Source: an uncultured Phocaeicola sp. (GTDB lineage Bacteria; Bacteroidota; Bacteroidia; Bacteroidales; Bacteroidaceae). Taken from it: a stretch of 33,246 nt of DNA. The notes beneath the pieces are model-generated. The model searched no databases. It was not told the origin of the DNA and worked only from the letters and a program-made list of their open reading frames with translations. The translations under genes were made by a program, and so were the position numbers. Every line of letters begins with the position of its first letter. The stretch's first letter is position 1. Shown here piece after piece: positions 7,682-16,596 of this stretch. Location of the stretch: positions 1 to 33,246 of the forward strand of contig CARCZS010000028.1 of assembly GCA_948956705.1 (NCBI GenBank), read 5' to 3'.

Positions 7682-8376
7682 TTTGATCGGGTTTTATGTT
7701 CTTTCCCGAATAATCCGGGTAGCATGAAATAATTATAATCGCCTCGTTGGTAGAAACAAAAGTAGAGCTTTTCTTGCGGTTTCCACGGGCATAGGGCAGA
7801 GATGACGGGGGCATCTGTCTTTTTACCGGAGTTGAATAAAGCAAGCGGGGATGCTTGTTTATGTCCGTCGGACAGACGAATTTCGGAACCGATGGGAGAT
7901 ACCCCATGAACCGTTCTCAGTTTCATGCTTTCACCATAATAGGTGGTAAAAGCGTTTCCTTCTATACTGAATACATTATGGAAGCAGGAGGCTACCGGAA
8001 TACTGTTGTCTGTTACGGCAGAGTCGTCTGCACCGTCGCATGCACCGAAAGCCCAGCAAAGTTTGAACTCTTCGGGTAATCGCTCACCCGAAACCTCCAT
8101 GATAAAACCATTACTATTCGTCAATGGACATACAATCAGCTTTATTTCACCTTCTTTCCATAATTTATCTTTAATGGTATAAGCCTGTCCCTTTTTCTTA
8201 ACACTGCATTGGTCCAGCCAGCAACTTTCATTGCCGCAAACCACTCCCAGACGGAAAGTTCCCGCACCTTTGGATAAACGGAAGGGAAGAGTCTGGGCGT
8301 TGTTGCCAAAGACAGACAACAGCATACAGAGAAAGAACGGAAGTAGCCGCCGGCTATAATTCCATGTTGTTTTCAT
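7678..8376 (-). CDS. Stand-alone DUF4450 N-terminal-like protein
   Basis: 232 residues beginning MKTTWNYSRRLLPFFLCMLL, with a signal peptide to about residue 27 (GNNAQ). The body (GAGTFRLGVVCGNESCWLD, then FGACDGADD, then GSEIRLSDGHKQASPLALFN) resembles from memory the N-terminal beta-rich domain of DUF4450 proteins. Those are normally much longer and carry a helical-barrel domain afterwards; here the protein stops just after that first domain. No catalytic residues can be named. The ATG at 8376 is chosen over an earlier one at 8421 because it gives a proper signal peptide. It overlaps the upstream GH28 gene by 23 nt, and its TGA overlaps the next ATG. Confidence 0.65.
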   Translation of the reverse strand: MKTTWNYSRRLLPFFLCMLLSVFGNNAQTLPFRLSKGAGTFRLGVVCGNESCWLDQCSVKKKGQAYTIKDKLWKEGEIKLIVCPLTNSNGFIMEVSGERLPEEFKLCWAFGACDGADDSAVTDNSIPVASCFHNVFSIEGNAFTTYYGESMKLRTVHGVSPIGSEIRLSDGHKQASPLALFNSGKKTDAPVISALCPWKPQEKLYFCFYQRGDYNYFMLPGLFGKEHKTRSK

Positions 8377-9838
8377 AGCTGATATCGATTTGTGCGTTCT
8401 TATTGTTTTTTTCTTCCACACGACTGCCGTCTTCTACTTGTAACCGGACATCTTCCAGGTGGAAGTCTTCGGTAAAGATAATGCTTCCTGCTTTATTTAC
8501 CTTGGCTTTTATGCCGGAAATATGGAAATTCTGCAAAGGCAGTTCCTCATTCCAGCCGGCAGCGGTGATAAAGGTTTGCACATTAGTAGCTTTTACATCG
8601 CTGAGCCATACATTACGGAAATGCGGATACCCTTTTTCTTTAGGTGTGACAGGAGTCAGCATAACCTTCCAATGTTCGGGAATTTCCTTACCTTCATATT
8701 CAGCCGGTAAGGTAGAATAACTATAGCTGGGGTTCCAGTTCAGGTCCGCTGCCAGTACATGGCGGACATGGTCTGCTGTCACTTGGGTCATGTAGATATT
8801 TTCTACGGTTCCACCGCGGTTCATGGCAGATTTCAGACGGAGGGTGGAAGAGGTTCCGTATGCTTGGAGGTTATAGCCCAATACATTTCGGATGCAGCCT
8901 GAAGTTTCGCTGCCGCAGGTAATCAGTCCCGCACCTTTACGTGCAATGCATCCACGAACAATGATATTTTCTGTGGGGCGGTTTACGCGCAGACCGTCGG
9001 CATCCCTTCCGGCTTTCAGGCAGATATTGTCATCGTTGCAATCTACTTCGCAGTTTTCAATCAGGATATTGGTGCTGGAATCAATGTCAATACCATCCGT
9101 ACTGGGACCATGCCCCCCTACGTTATTATTGATTTTCAGTCCGTTCAAGGTACATTGGTCGGAATACAGCACTTGGCAACCCCAAAATCCGGTACGCATC
9201 AAGGTAAAGTCTTTCAGTGTTATATGGCGGCTGTTCGAGATGAGCATACCTCTTACACGTTTGCAGTCGTAGTCCACAATCCACCGCAGTTTGCGTTTCT
9301 CGTAATCCTTCCGCATGGTCCAATATTTATCCCAGAATATTTTTCCACGACAATCCAACGTACCTGCTCCGCTGATAGCTGCGTTTTCCGCATCCAGAAT
9401 ATTGATGACTGCCGAGGGCCATACCATTTCGATACCTGCCACGCGGGAGCGCATTTCGGGGTATAAATCAATATTCTCACTGGCTATCAGCGTCGTACCT
9501 TGGTTGAGGTGGAGGTTTACATTACTTTTCAGGTAGATGGCACCAATCCGGTAGTATCCCGGGGCTACTTCCACTGTTCCCCCTCCGGAACGGTGGCATT
9601 CGTCAATGGCTTTCTGCAGGGCGGCAGTGCTTAACCGGGTGCTGTCATTTTTCAATCCGTAATCGGCTGCTTGGAATATTTTTCCCTTCGGATAGGTTTT
9701 GGCTCCTACTTGGGCAGTCCACGAAAGGTCAGGAGTTCCCATCCCTTCTCCCCATTGGAATCCGGGGAGGGATTGGGCATTGGTAAAGAGGGTACCTAAG
9801 GTAAATGATAGGGTTAATAATAATGTTTTGTTGTTCAT
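8354..9838 (-). CDS. GH28 polygalacturonase-family hydrolase
   Basis: 494 residues. The signal peptide covers 1-22 (TNAQS). The beta-helix domain starts at about 54 (FQAADYGLKNDS). Active-site motifs: STDGIDID (246-253), CNDDNICLK (DD 269-270), GAGLITCGSE (302-311) at the place of the usual GHG, and RLKS (334-337). The His to Ala change in GHG sets it apart from classical endo-polygalacturonases. The similar arrangement in the fusion gene at 20068-23355 suggests the two are closer to each other than to the GH28 gene at 5438. It lies 17 nt after CE12 and ends in TAG inside the next gene. That shows TAG is used as a normal stop in this genome. Confidence 0.88.
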   Translation of the reverse strand: MNNKTLLLTLSFTLGTLFTNAQSLPGFQWGEGMGTPDLSWTAQVGAKTYPKGKIFQAADYGLKNDSTRLSTAALQKAIDECHRSGGGTVEVAPGYYRIGAIYLKSNVNLHLNQGTTLIASENIDLYPEMRSRVAGIEMVWPSAVINILDAENAAISGAGTLDCRGKIFWDKYWTMRKDYEKRKLRWIVDYDCKRVRGMLISNSRHITLKDFTLMRTGFWGCQVLYSDQCTLNGLKINNNVGGHGPSTDGIDIDSSTNILIENCEVDCNDDNICLKAGRDADGLRVNRPTENIIVRGCIARKGAGLITCGSETSGCIRNVLGYNLQAYGTSSTLRLKSAMNRGGTVENIYMTQVTADHVRHVLAADLNWNPSYSYSTLPAEYEGKEIPEHWKVMLTPVTPKEKGYPHFRNVWLSDVKATNVQTFITAAGWNEELPLQNFHISGIKAKVNKAGSIIFTEDFHLEDVRLQVEDGSRVEEKNNKNAQIDISYENNMEL

Positions 9839-9855
9839 TTGTTCCTACTTTTAAA

Positions 9856-11130
9856 TTAATTGCCGTCCGGCTTTTCAATTTCTGTAAACGGGCTGTCATT
9901 CCATTTGAAACTGTCCAAAGCATCCGGATGTGCAGGATTGTAACCGGAATAGTCGCTGCGCAAATAGTTAGAGATAGGTAATCCCGCTTTCTTTATCCCT
10001 TCAATGATACATTTGGAGATTTGATAAGCTCCGTAAGGATTGAAGTGGGTATTATCTGCCAATACCCTGTTTTGTCCCGGATAGGTTCCGGCAGGATAAT
10101 GTACGAATGCCTTTTTGGAAGGTTCCACCCCCATTGCTTCATAGAGGGTACGGGTCATTTCGTTGAGATCGATCAAAGGAACGTTTTCTTTGGCAGCCAA
10201 CCAGCGCATTGCTTCGGGATAATCTTCGTGAGTATCTCTGATTTTCCCGTTTTCATCGAAACTGCGGCGTTGTGTCGGGGTTACCAGTACAGGATAGGCT
10301 CCTCGTGCCCTTGCCTCATCAATGAATGTTTTCAAGCTGGTCATAAATGAATAATAAGCTCCTTTACCGGGACCTTTTTGCTTTTGGTCGTTGTGACCGA
10401 ATTCCATAAAAATATAATCTCCGGGTTTCATTTGTGTCAATGCCTTTTTCAGTCGTCCTGCACCGATAAAAGTATTGGCGCTTTCGCCGGATTCTGCATA
10501 ATTGGCAAAACAAATGCTGTCATTGAAGAAGCGGGGAATCATTTGTCCCCAGCTTGCCCAAGGTTCATTGTCCTGGTCTACTACCGTGGAGTTACCGCAT
10601 AGGAATACGGTGGGTACATTATTTACTTTCTCAATAATCAGTTCGGACAATTGGGGTGCATCCCCGTTGAATTCCAAAGTAAGTTTGTCATCCCAGTTCA
10701 ATTTTTGGCGTTCACGCGGTTTGATGCGCACATTTTCTTTTTCCGAAATATGTGTGTTGCGCTTGTTGATCACAAATGTACAAGGTTTTAACTCCCCTTT
10801 TTTTGTCTTCACATTTTCGAAGAAAAGGCGGCGTGATTCTCCTCGCACTGTTGTTTCTCCGGCAGCGCGTTTGTTTCCTATCACGGCTGTGACATGGTAG
10901 TTTCCATCGGGAACCGTAACAGAGAAAAAGAATGGAGCTGTACTTTTACCTTCCGGAGAGGGCTGTCTGTCATATCCGTATCCCTTTTCCTCCGAGTATC
11001 TGTCGGCGGGAGTTATTTTGGTATAACCGTCTTTCGTCTTTTTACCTGTGGTAAAATCGAATTTGTAAGTTTGTGCTTCGACTCCTAATGTCGCTAAAAG
11101 TCCAAGAGCTAATAGGGCTATCTGTTTCAT
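9856..11130 (-). CDS. CE12 rhamnogalacturonan acetylesterase
   Basis: A 424-residue secreted SGNH-fold esterase that should remove acetyl groups from galacturonic acid of RG-I. Signal peptide 1-20 (GVEAQ). An N-terminal beta-sandwich domain (about 22-165, starting YKFDFT and ending LSELIIEK) precedes the esterase domain. Catalytic motifs: GNSTV with the nucleophile Ser181, the GHND block at 245-248, and DNTH with Asp359 and His362. The first block reads GNS instead of GDS, as also occurs in this family. Deacetylation would open the backbone to PL11 and GH28. It sits between GH2 (18-nt gap) and GH28 (17-nt gap) in the operon. Confidence 0.9.
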   Translation of the reverse strand: MKQIALLALGLLATLGVEAQTYKFDFTTGKKTKDGYTKITPADRYSEEKGYGYDRQPSPEGKSTAPFFFSVTVPDGNYHVTAVIGNKRAAGETTVRGESRRLFFENVKTKKGELKPCTFVINKRNTHISEKENVRIKPRERQKLNWDDKLTLEFNGDAPQLSELIIEKVNNVPTVFLCGNSTVVDQDNEPWASWGQMIPRFFNDSICFANYAESGESANTFIGAGRLKKALTQMKPGDYIFMEFGHNDQKQKGPGKGAYYSFMTSLKTFIDEARARGAYPVLVTPTQRRSFDENGKIRDTHEDYPEAMRWLAAKENVPLIDLNEMTRTLYEAMGVEPSKKAFVHYPAGTYPGQNRVLADNTHFNPYGAYQISKCIIEGIKKAGLPISNYLRSDYSGYNPAHPDALDSFKWNDSPFTEIEKPDGN

Positions 11131-11148
11131 GATTGATATAGATTGTTA

Positions 11149-14016
11149 TTAATTGATTTTCGGTTTTAGTTCATCCGGAGAGTCATTGGTATAAGATTTG
11201 ATATCACCGGCTGTTTTTGTGAACAACTCACTGATTTGTTGAGGCGTTACAGTAAATTGCGGACGGAACTGGTCCGAATTCATATAATCCAAAATGGCTT
11301 TATGCATCTGACGGGCTACAATGCGTTTCTCTGGCTGGGAAGTAATGTCCATGCTTGTCATGAGCACTTTCCCATTTAATACATTGGCTTCGAATAACAT
11401 ACCTATCTTGCGGCTTATAAACCAAGTGTCGATGCTTTGAACCGTAGGTTGGAAAGCGGGTGGAAAGTGGGTGAATTGCATCACTTGAGCACGATTCAGC
11501 AGTTCCCACCATTGCAGATTGCTGTGATATTCTGTCGGAAACTGACGGAATAACGGGTGTTTGGGGTTCACTAAGATACCTGTGGTATGAGGAGGACGCA
11601 TTTTGAACCAGGAGGTGTTCCAGAATACAGGAGTGAATTGCTGGACCACTTCTTTACCATAACTCACTTTGCCCGCAGCTGTAATAAGCACATTTCCACC
11701 ATTCTGAAGAATTTCCAGGGCTTTCGAATCCAAGGTGTCGGTAGTGTATACTTTTCCTTCGGCTATTGTCACTTGGGCGGGATAAACCCAGAAATTCCAG
11801 TCATTTACAGCTTCTGTTCCCATAATGCGTATTTCCAGATTCAGCTTTTTAGCCTCTTGGATATCAGTAAGCGGAAACTCAAGGCTACCTGTGCGATTTA
11901 AATTTCCGACAGGAATGTCTTGTGTTGCCAATGTGCCTTGCGCATATACTTTGCCATATTCGTCTTTTAACGTATATACAATTTCTGCTTGTTTTAATGC
12001 CTCGGCACCAAAATGAGCGATTTCAATATCCGCCTTTAAAATTTCCTTGTTATTATATACAAATTTATCTGTACGCATCAGTGGAACTGTAGGTGAGCAG
12101 AAACGTCTCCATTCTGCGGAGTTGATATATCCTTTTTCTTCAAAGAAAACATCGAGAACACCTACCAGTGCAGTTCCCTGACCCGAATAATCGTTCAGTG
12201 ACAATAATTGGAAACCGGCATAATCGGGCGTGCGGAGTGTCTTTTCTATTTCATATTTGTAACAAAGGGCTTGCAACTTTCCGCTGGCCATCATAAATAG
12301 ATGGGCTTGGTCGCTCATGTGGTTGTCAGCCAGAATGTCTTTGAAAATCTCGAAGTTCTTGGCTTTATTGACGCCTGTATATTTACGTATTTCATTGAAA
12401 TTGGGGAAAGCGCACCATTGACCTGTTTCATGGGATACGTAGGGCTGTCTCACGGTGTCAAGATGATTCTGGAAACGATAGTCGTCTTGGGTGGACGGTT
12501 GTTTCTTGGACCAGGTCAGGCCGCGTGCCCCAGCCTTTACATGATATTGGTTGCGGGGTTGCCATTGCCATCCGTTGCCTACCGATGCTCCGGTATATAC
12601 ATGTCTGGGATCCTTCTTTTCCCAATATTCTACGAACTTGGTCACCCATTCTACCCAGCGTCCGCTAGGTTCGTTTCCGCATGCCAACATGCAATAGGAG
12701 GCATAGTTGCCATATTCTTTGGTTAATGCGATGGTTTCGTCCATCAGATATTTGTCAATAGGTTGTCCCAAACCTAATTTGGGACCATGATTGGGCCAGC
12801 TCGGACCTTCGGGTTGCAGATAGAATCCTACCCGGTCGGCAGCCATAAAAGCGGCTTCGGGAGGACAGAATGAATGGAAACGCATGTGATTCAGTCCATA
12901 ACTGCGACAGATACGGAATACCCGTTCCCAACTTTCTACATCCATCGGAGCGTAACCGGTCAACGGGAAGTCACAGTTTTCAACTGTTCCGCGAAGCTGG
13001 GTTTTGCGCCCGTTTACATAAAACCATTTACCTTTGATTTCAAATCGGCGCATACCGAATTGTATTTCCTTTATCTCAGTTTTTTTCCCATTGGTGACTT
13101 CTGCTTTCAGTTTGTACAGGGCCGGATGAAATTCATCCCATAGCAGCATATCATTCCCCATAGGTAATACCATTTCTGTTTCCGTCACTCCTTTGTTAAG
13201 TTTGATTTCTTGTTGTATGGCGGGAACTATATGCTTTTTATCCGTATTGAAGCTCTCTGCTGATAATTTTACTTTTGCAGTGCCTGTACCTTTGATGACG
13301 ACTTTGACACGTGCCAGTTTTTGTTCCGGTTCCGGATATATTTGAATATCATCGAAATATGTTTTCGGAGTCGTTTGCAGACAGATGCGTCCTACAATGC
13401 CGTTCCAGTTTCCTTGGGTCTGGTCGGTTATGCTGTGCGAATCCGGTCCGACATTGATTTCTTTGATACGATTATCCACCCGGATGGTGATAGTACATTT
13501 TCCGGGACGGACATAACGGGTTATATCATATTGATGGGGAACACAAAGACTATTCTGCATTCCTGTCTTTTGTCCGTTCACCCATACGGTTGTTTCTATA
13601 TGGGGACGTTCCAGGAACAACAAAATACGTTCACCTTTCCAGTCGGCAGGTATATTCACCTCTTTCTGATACCAAGCAGCTCCTACATAATGTTTGTCGG
13701 GAGTCAGAAAGAATGGAAATTTAATATTACCTTCTTTACGGTATTTTTCCATGTATGGATTATAATAGTAGGAACTGTCATAGAGACTGCCTGTCCATTG
13801 GGTCTTTGCGGTAACCTCATCACCTTTCAGTTTCTCGGGCATGGAACCGGGCAGGTTGATGAAGTCATTCAAAGTGTGGCTGAACCATTTTTCCTTTTCT
13901 CCATTATCCTGACGGTCTATACTGAATGACCATTTCCCGGATAAGTCAATAATTTTTTGTGCGCTTAACGAGAAGCACATCCATACTAGGCAGATTGTCA
14001 ATAACGTTTTTTTCAT
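11149..14016 (-). CDS. GH2 exo-glycosidase (beta-galactosidase-like)
   Basis: 955 residues, first gene of the seven-gene operon. Signal peptide 1-19 (LSAQK). The N-terminal sugar-binding jelly roll (about 105-215) includes YVGAAWYQKEV and VNGQKTG. An immunoglobulin-like domain follows, and then the TIM barrel from about 330 (KWFYVNGRKTQLRG). The acid/base is expected at Glu449 in LACGNEPSG and the nucleophile at Glu530 in YVSHETGQW, so the catalytic pair is intact. The C-terminal 300 residues form extra domains. GH2 covers beta-galactosidase, beta-glucuronidase and others; galactose or glucuronic acid on RG-I side chains are both plausible. A promoter with the locus element lies at 14046-14101. 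Confidence 0.88.
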   Translation of the reverse strand: MKKTLLTICLVWMCFSLSAQKIIDLSGKWSFSIDRQDNGEKEKWFSHTLNDFINLPGSMPEKLKGDEVTAKTQWTGSLYDSSYYYNPYMEKYRKEGNIKFPFFLTPDKHYVGAAWYQKEVNIPADWKGERILLFLERPHIETTVWVNGQKTGMQNSLCVPHQYDITRYVRPGKCTITIRVDNRIKEINVGPDSHSITDQTQGNWNGIVGRICLQTTPKTYFDDIQIYPEPEQKLARVKVVIKGTGTAKVKLSAESFNTDKKHIVPAIQQEIKLNKGVTETEMVLPMGNDMLLWDEFHPALYKLKAEVTNGKKTEIKEIQFGMRRFEIKGKWFYVNGRKTQLRGTVENCDFPLTGYAPMDVESWERVFRICRSYGLNHMRFHSFCPPEAAFMAADRVGFYLQPEGPSWPNHGPKLGLGQPIDKYLMDETIALTKEYGNYASYCMLACGNEPSGRWVEWVTKFVEYWEKKDPRHVYTGASVGNGWQWQPRNQYHVKAGARGLTWSKKQPSTQDDYRFQNHLDTVRQPYVSHETGQWCAFPNFNEIRKYTGVNKAKNFEIFKDILADNHMSDQAHLFMMASGKLQALCYKYEIEKTLRTPDYAGFQLLSLNDYSGQGTALVGVLDVFFEEKGYINSAEWRRFCSPTVPLMRTDKFVYNNKEILKADIEIAHFGAEALKQAEIVYTLKDEYGKVYAQGTLATQDIPVGNLNRTGSLEFPLTDIQEAKKLNLEIRIMGTEAVNDWNFWVYPAQVTIAEGKVYTTDTLDSKALEILQNGGNVLITAAGKVSYGKEVVQQFTPVFWNTSWFKMRPPHTTGILVNPKHPLFRQFPTEYHSNLQWWELLNRAQVMQFTHFPPAFQPTVQSIDTWFISRKIGMLFEANVLNGKVLMTSMDITSQPEKRIVARQMHKAILDYMNSDQFRPQFTVTPQQISELFTKTAGDIKSYTNDSPDELKPKIN

Positions 14017-14045
14017 AGTATCTTTTTACTTTGAATTTGATGTTG

Positions 14046-14101
14046 CTAAATTAAGGTCTTTTCATTTGCATGTAAATAGAAAGAAGTACATATAGATGGA
14101 A
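14046..14101 (-). promoter_or_regulatory. Promoter and candidate operator of GH2 operon
   Basis: Reading leftwards: the element TTCCATCTATATGTAC (14101-14086), 32 nt, then TAATTTAG (14053-14046) as a near-consensus -7 box, with TTTA at -33 (19-nt spacer). The leader to the GH2 ATG is about 25 nt. The same element at about the same distance occurs at the other four PUL promoters. Confidence 0.6.
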
Positions 14102-14144
14102 ATTCGTATAAAATAGGGGTAATGTGCGATATATTTGTACGATT

Positions 14145-14200
14145 TTACATGGATATGCCTTGTATGTGCAGAAAAAAGTCCAAATCTCTTTTTATCTTTG
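14145..14200 (+). promoter_or_regulatory. Promoter and candidate operator of GH43-GH42
   Basis: Plus-strand TATCTTTG at 14193-14200 is a consensus -7 box, and the GH43 ATG follows 27 nt later. Exactly 32 nt upstream ends TTACATGGATATGCCT (14145-14160), a weaker copy of the locus element. No good -33 box is present, which fits an activator-dependent promoter. Another TATATTTG at 14130-14137 lacks both a -33 box and the element. Confidence 0.5.
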
Positions 14201-14227
14201 TATACTCACAATTAAATCATTGTATAC

Positions 14228-16582
14228 ATGAAAAAACGATTATTCAGTTTGCTCTGCTTGTTAGGAACGGTTGCCGGACTATTTGCCGGTGATACGGCTT
14301 ATTTGTTCTCTTATTTCATTAATGACAGTCGGGACGGTCTTCATTTGGCTTATAGTTTGGATGGGCTGACATGGACTCCTCTGAATCATGGAAAATCTTT
14401 CTTGATACCTACGGTCGGGAAGGATCGTCTGATGCGTGACCCTAGTATTTGTCAGGCGCCGGACGGAACCTTTCACATGGTGTGGACTTCCAGTTGGACA
14501 GACCGGATTATAGGTTACGCCTCTTCTCCCGATTTAATCCATTGGAGTGAGCAGCGTTCTATTCCGGTAATGATGCATGAGCCTGCTGCACATAATTGCT
14601 GGGCACCTGAATTGTTTTATGATGAACCTTCGCAAACTTATTATATTTTTTGGGCAACGACCATTCCCGGACGTCACAAGGAAGTGCTGGTCATTGAGAG
14701 TGAGAAAGGGCTGAACCATCGTATTTACTATGTTACGACGAAGGATTTTAATACATTTTCTGAAACCAAACTGTTTTTTAATCCCGATTTCAGTGTGATT
14801 GATGCAGCTATTGTACGCGATCCGGTGATGAAAGACTTGATTATGGTGGTGAAGAATGAAAACTCGTTGCCGGCAGAGAAGAATTTGAGAATAACACGGA
14901 CAACACGGATAGAGGATGGATTTCCTACTACCGTTTCTCCTTCCATTACAGGAAATTATTGGTGTGAGGGACCTGCGCCACTTTTTGTAGATGATGCTCT
15001 TTATGTCTATTTTGATAAATACCGTAATCATCAATATGGAGCTGTTTGCAGTCGTGATCATGGAAAGACATGGGAAGATGTGTCTGACCGTGTATCTTTT
15101 CCAAAAGGAACCCGTCACGGAACTGCTTTTACCGTAGAGAAGGCTGTACTTGATAAATTGCTTCGTATCCATCACTTCAATCCTCTTATTCCGGATAATA
15201 TCGCTGATCCTTCTTTATCCAAATTTGGTGATACTTATTATCTTTATGGTACTACTGATATTGATAAAGGATTGTCACAAGCAGGAACTCCTGTGGTATG
15301 GAAATCTAAAGATTTTGTAAACTGGAGTTTTGACGGATCACATATTGTGGGATTCGATTGGCATAAAGGACATGAATATGTCAATGCCAAAGGAGAGAAA
15401 AAGACGGGATATTTTCGTTATTGGGCACCCGGCAGAGTAGTGGAGAAGAATGGTGAATATTATCTTTATACCACTTTTGTAAAACCGGATGAGAATGCAC
15501 GTACCTATGTGCTGAAGTCCGACCGTCCCGAAGGTCCTTTCCTTTTTGCCGGACGTAATTCTATATCTTCTCATTCTTTGGATGGGTTTGATCAATCTTG
15601 TATTGCTCCGGATATAGATGGGGAACCTTTTGTGGATGATGATGGAACTGCTTATTTATTCTGGCGCCGCCGGATGGCTGCCCGTATGACTGACGATTGG
15701 CAGCATTTAACCGGTGATACTGTTGTGATGAGTACGGCTCGTCAAGGGTATTCGGAAGGGCCGGTTATGTTTAAACGTAAAGGTATTTATTATTACATCT
15801 ATACTTTGAGAGGGAATCAGAATTATGTAAATGCTTACATGATGAGCCGGCAGTCCCCTTTGTCGGGCTTTGAAAAGCCCGAAGGCAATGATATTTTTCT
15901 TTTTTCATCCATTGCCGATAATGTTTGGGGGCCGGGACATGGGAATGTATTTTATAATGAAGAAACAGACGATTATATTTTCGTATATCTGGAGTACGGT
16001 GACGGAGGAACTACCCGCCAAGTATATGCCAATCGGATGGAATTTAATGAGGATGGCACTATAAAGACACTTGTTCCTGATGAAAAGGGAGTTGGTTACT
16101 TGGCTGTCAGCCAGGAACAGCGCGAAAATAAGGCGCTGAAAGCTTCTTTCAGTGCATCCAGCGTACGTTCTCCCCGTACTTCTAAGGTTGAAATAGAAAC
16201 TCAGCCTAATTGTCCTTTGGCTGATAAAACTTCGCTTGTCAAGGTGGGACGCACACATATATATCACCCTGGAAATGCAGGCGCCCGGTCTAATGGAACA
16301 CGCTGGATGGCAGAAACAAATGATGATCATCCTTGGCTGATGGTGGATTTGGGTGAAGCCATGCAGGTAACGGAGTGTCAATTTGCCTTTGTACACCCTG
16401 CTGAAGGCCATGCCTGGCATCTCGAAAAATCCAATGATGGTACTAATTGGCAACCTTGTGCCGGAGTAAAAGAGGTGAAGGCATGTTCACCTCATGTGGT
16501 AACGGTGGGAGATAAAGTACGTTATTTGCGTTTGCACATAGATAAAGGTGCAGCCGGATTATGGGAATGGAAAATCTATTAA
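14228..16582 (+). CDS. Two-domain GH43-type glycosidase with discoidin-like C-terminus
   Basis: 784 residues with signal peptide 1-20. Two five-bladed beta-propellers of the GH43/GH32 type stand in tandem. The first (about 22-310) has MRDPSIC (69-75), NCWAPELFYDE (about 123-133) and the acid-type Glu247 in YWCEGPAPLF. The second (about 320-620) has NIADPSLSKFGDTYYLYG (Asp327), FRYWAPGRV (about 396-404) and Glu510 in YSEGPVMF. Both keep recognisable carboxylates, so both may be active. Residues about 660-784 resemble an F5/8-type (CBM32-like) sandwich (HPWLMVDLGEAMQV, HLEKSNDGTNW). GH43 enzymes release arabinose, xylose or galactose; side-chain arabinan or galactan of RG-I is likely by context. 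It ends 14 nt before GH42. Confidence 0.85.
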   Translation: MKKRLFSLLCLLGTVAGLFAGDTAYLFSYFINDSRDGLHLAYSLDGLTWTPLNHGKSFLIPTVGKDRLMRDPSICQAPDGTFHMVWTSSWTDRIIGYASSPDLIHWSEQRSIPVMMHEPAAHNCWAPELFYDEPSQTYYIFWATTIPGRHKEVLVIESEKGLNHRIYYVTTKDFNTFSETKLFFNPDFSVIDAAIVRDPVMKDLIMVVKNENSLPAEKNLRITRTTRIEDGFPTTVSPSITGNYWCEGPAPLFVDDALYVYFDKYRNHQYGAVCSRDHGKTWEDVSDRVSFPKGTRHGTAFTVEKAVLDKLLRIHHFNPLIPDNIADPSLSKFGDTYYLYGTTDIDKGLSQAGTPVVWKSKDFVNWSFDGSHIVGFDWHKGHEYVNAKGEKKTGYFRYWAPGRVVEKNGEYYLYTTFVKPDENARTYVLKSDRPEGPFLFAGRNSISSHSLDGFDQSCIAPDIDGEPFVDDDGTAYLFWRRRMAARMTDDWQHLTGDTVVMSTARQGYSEGPVMFKRKGIYYYIYTLRGNQNYVNAYMMSRQSPLSGFEKPEGNDIFLFSSIADNVWGPGHGNVFYNEETDDYIFVYLEYGDGGTTRQVYANRMEFNEDGTIKTLVPDEKGVGYLAVSQEQRENKALKASFSASSVRSPRTSKVEIETQPNCPLADKTSLVKVGRTHIYHPGNAGARSNGTRWMAETNDDHPWLMVDLGEAMQVTECQFAFVHPAEGHAWHLEKSNDGTNWQPCAGVKEVKACSPHVVTVGDKVRYLRLHIDKGAAGLWEWKIY

Positions 16583-16596
16583 ATTACTATTTTATC

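Noticed and set aside
12301..13929. Long antisense frames inside GH2 (and similar ones inside other enzymes)
   Set aside because: They have no domain and no start signals, and are typical mirror frames of long coding regions.
14130..14137. TATATTTG as the main GH43 promoter
   Set aside because: There is no -33 box and no locus element at the usual distance; the TATCTTTG at 14193-14200 fits better. A secondary promoter is not excluded.
16561..16596. Longer start of the GH42 gene
   Set aside because: Twelve extra codons overlap the end of GH43, and the signal peptide begins at the ATG at 16597.
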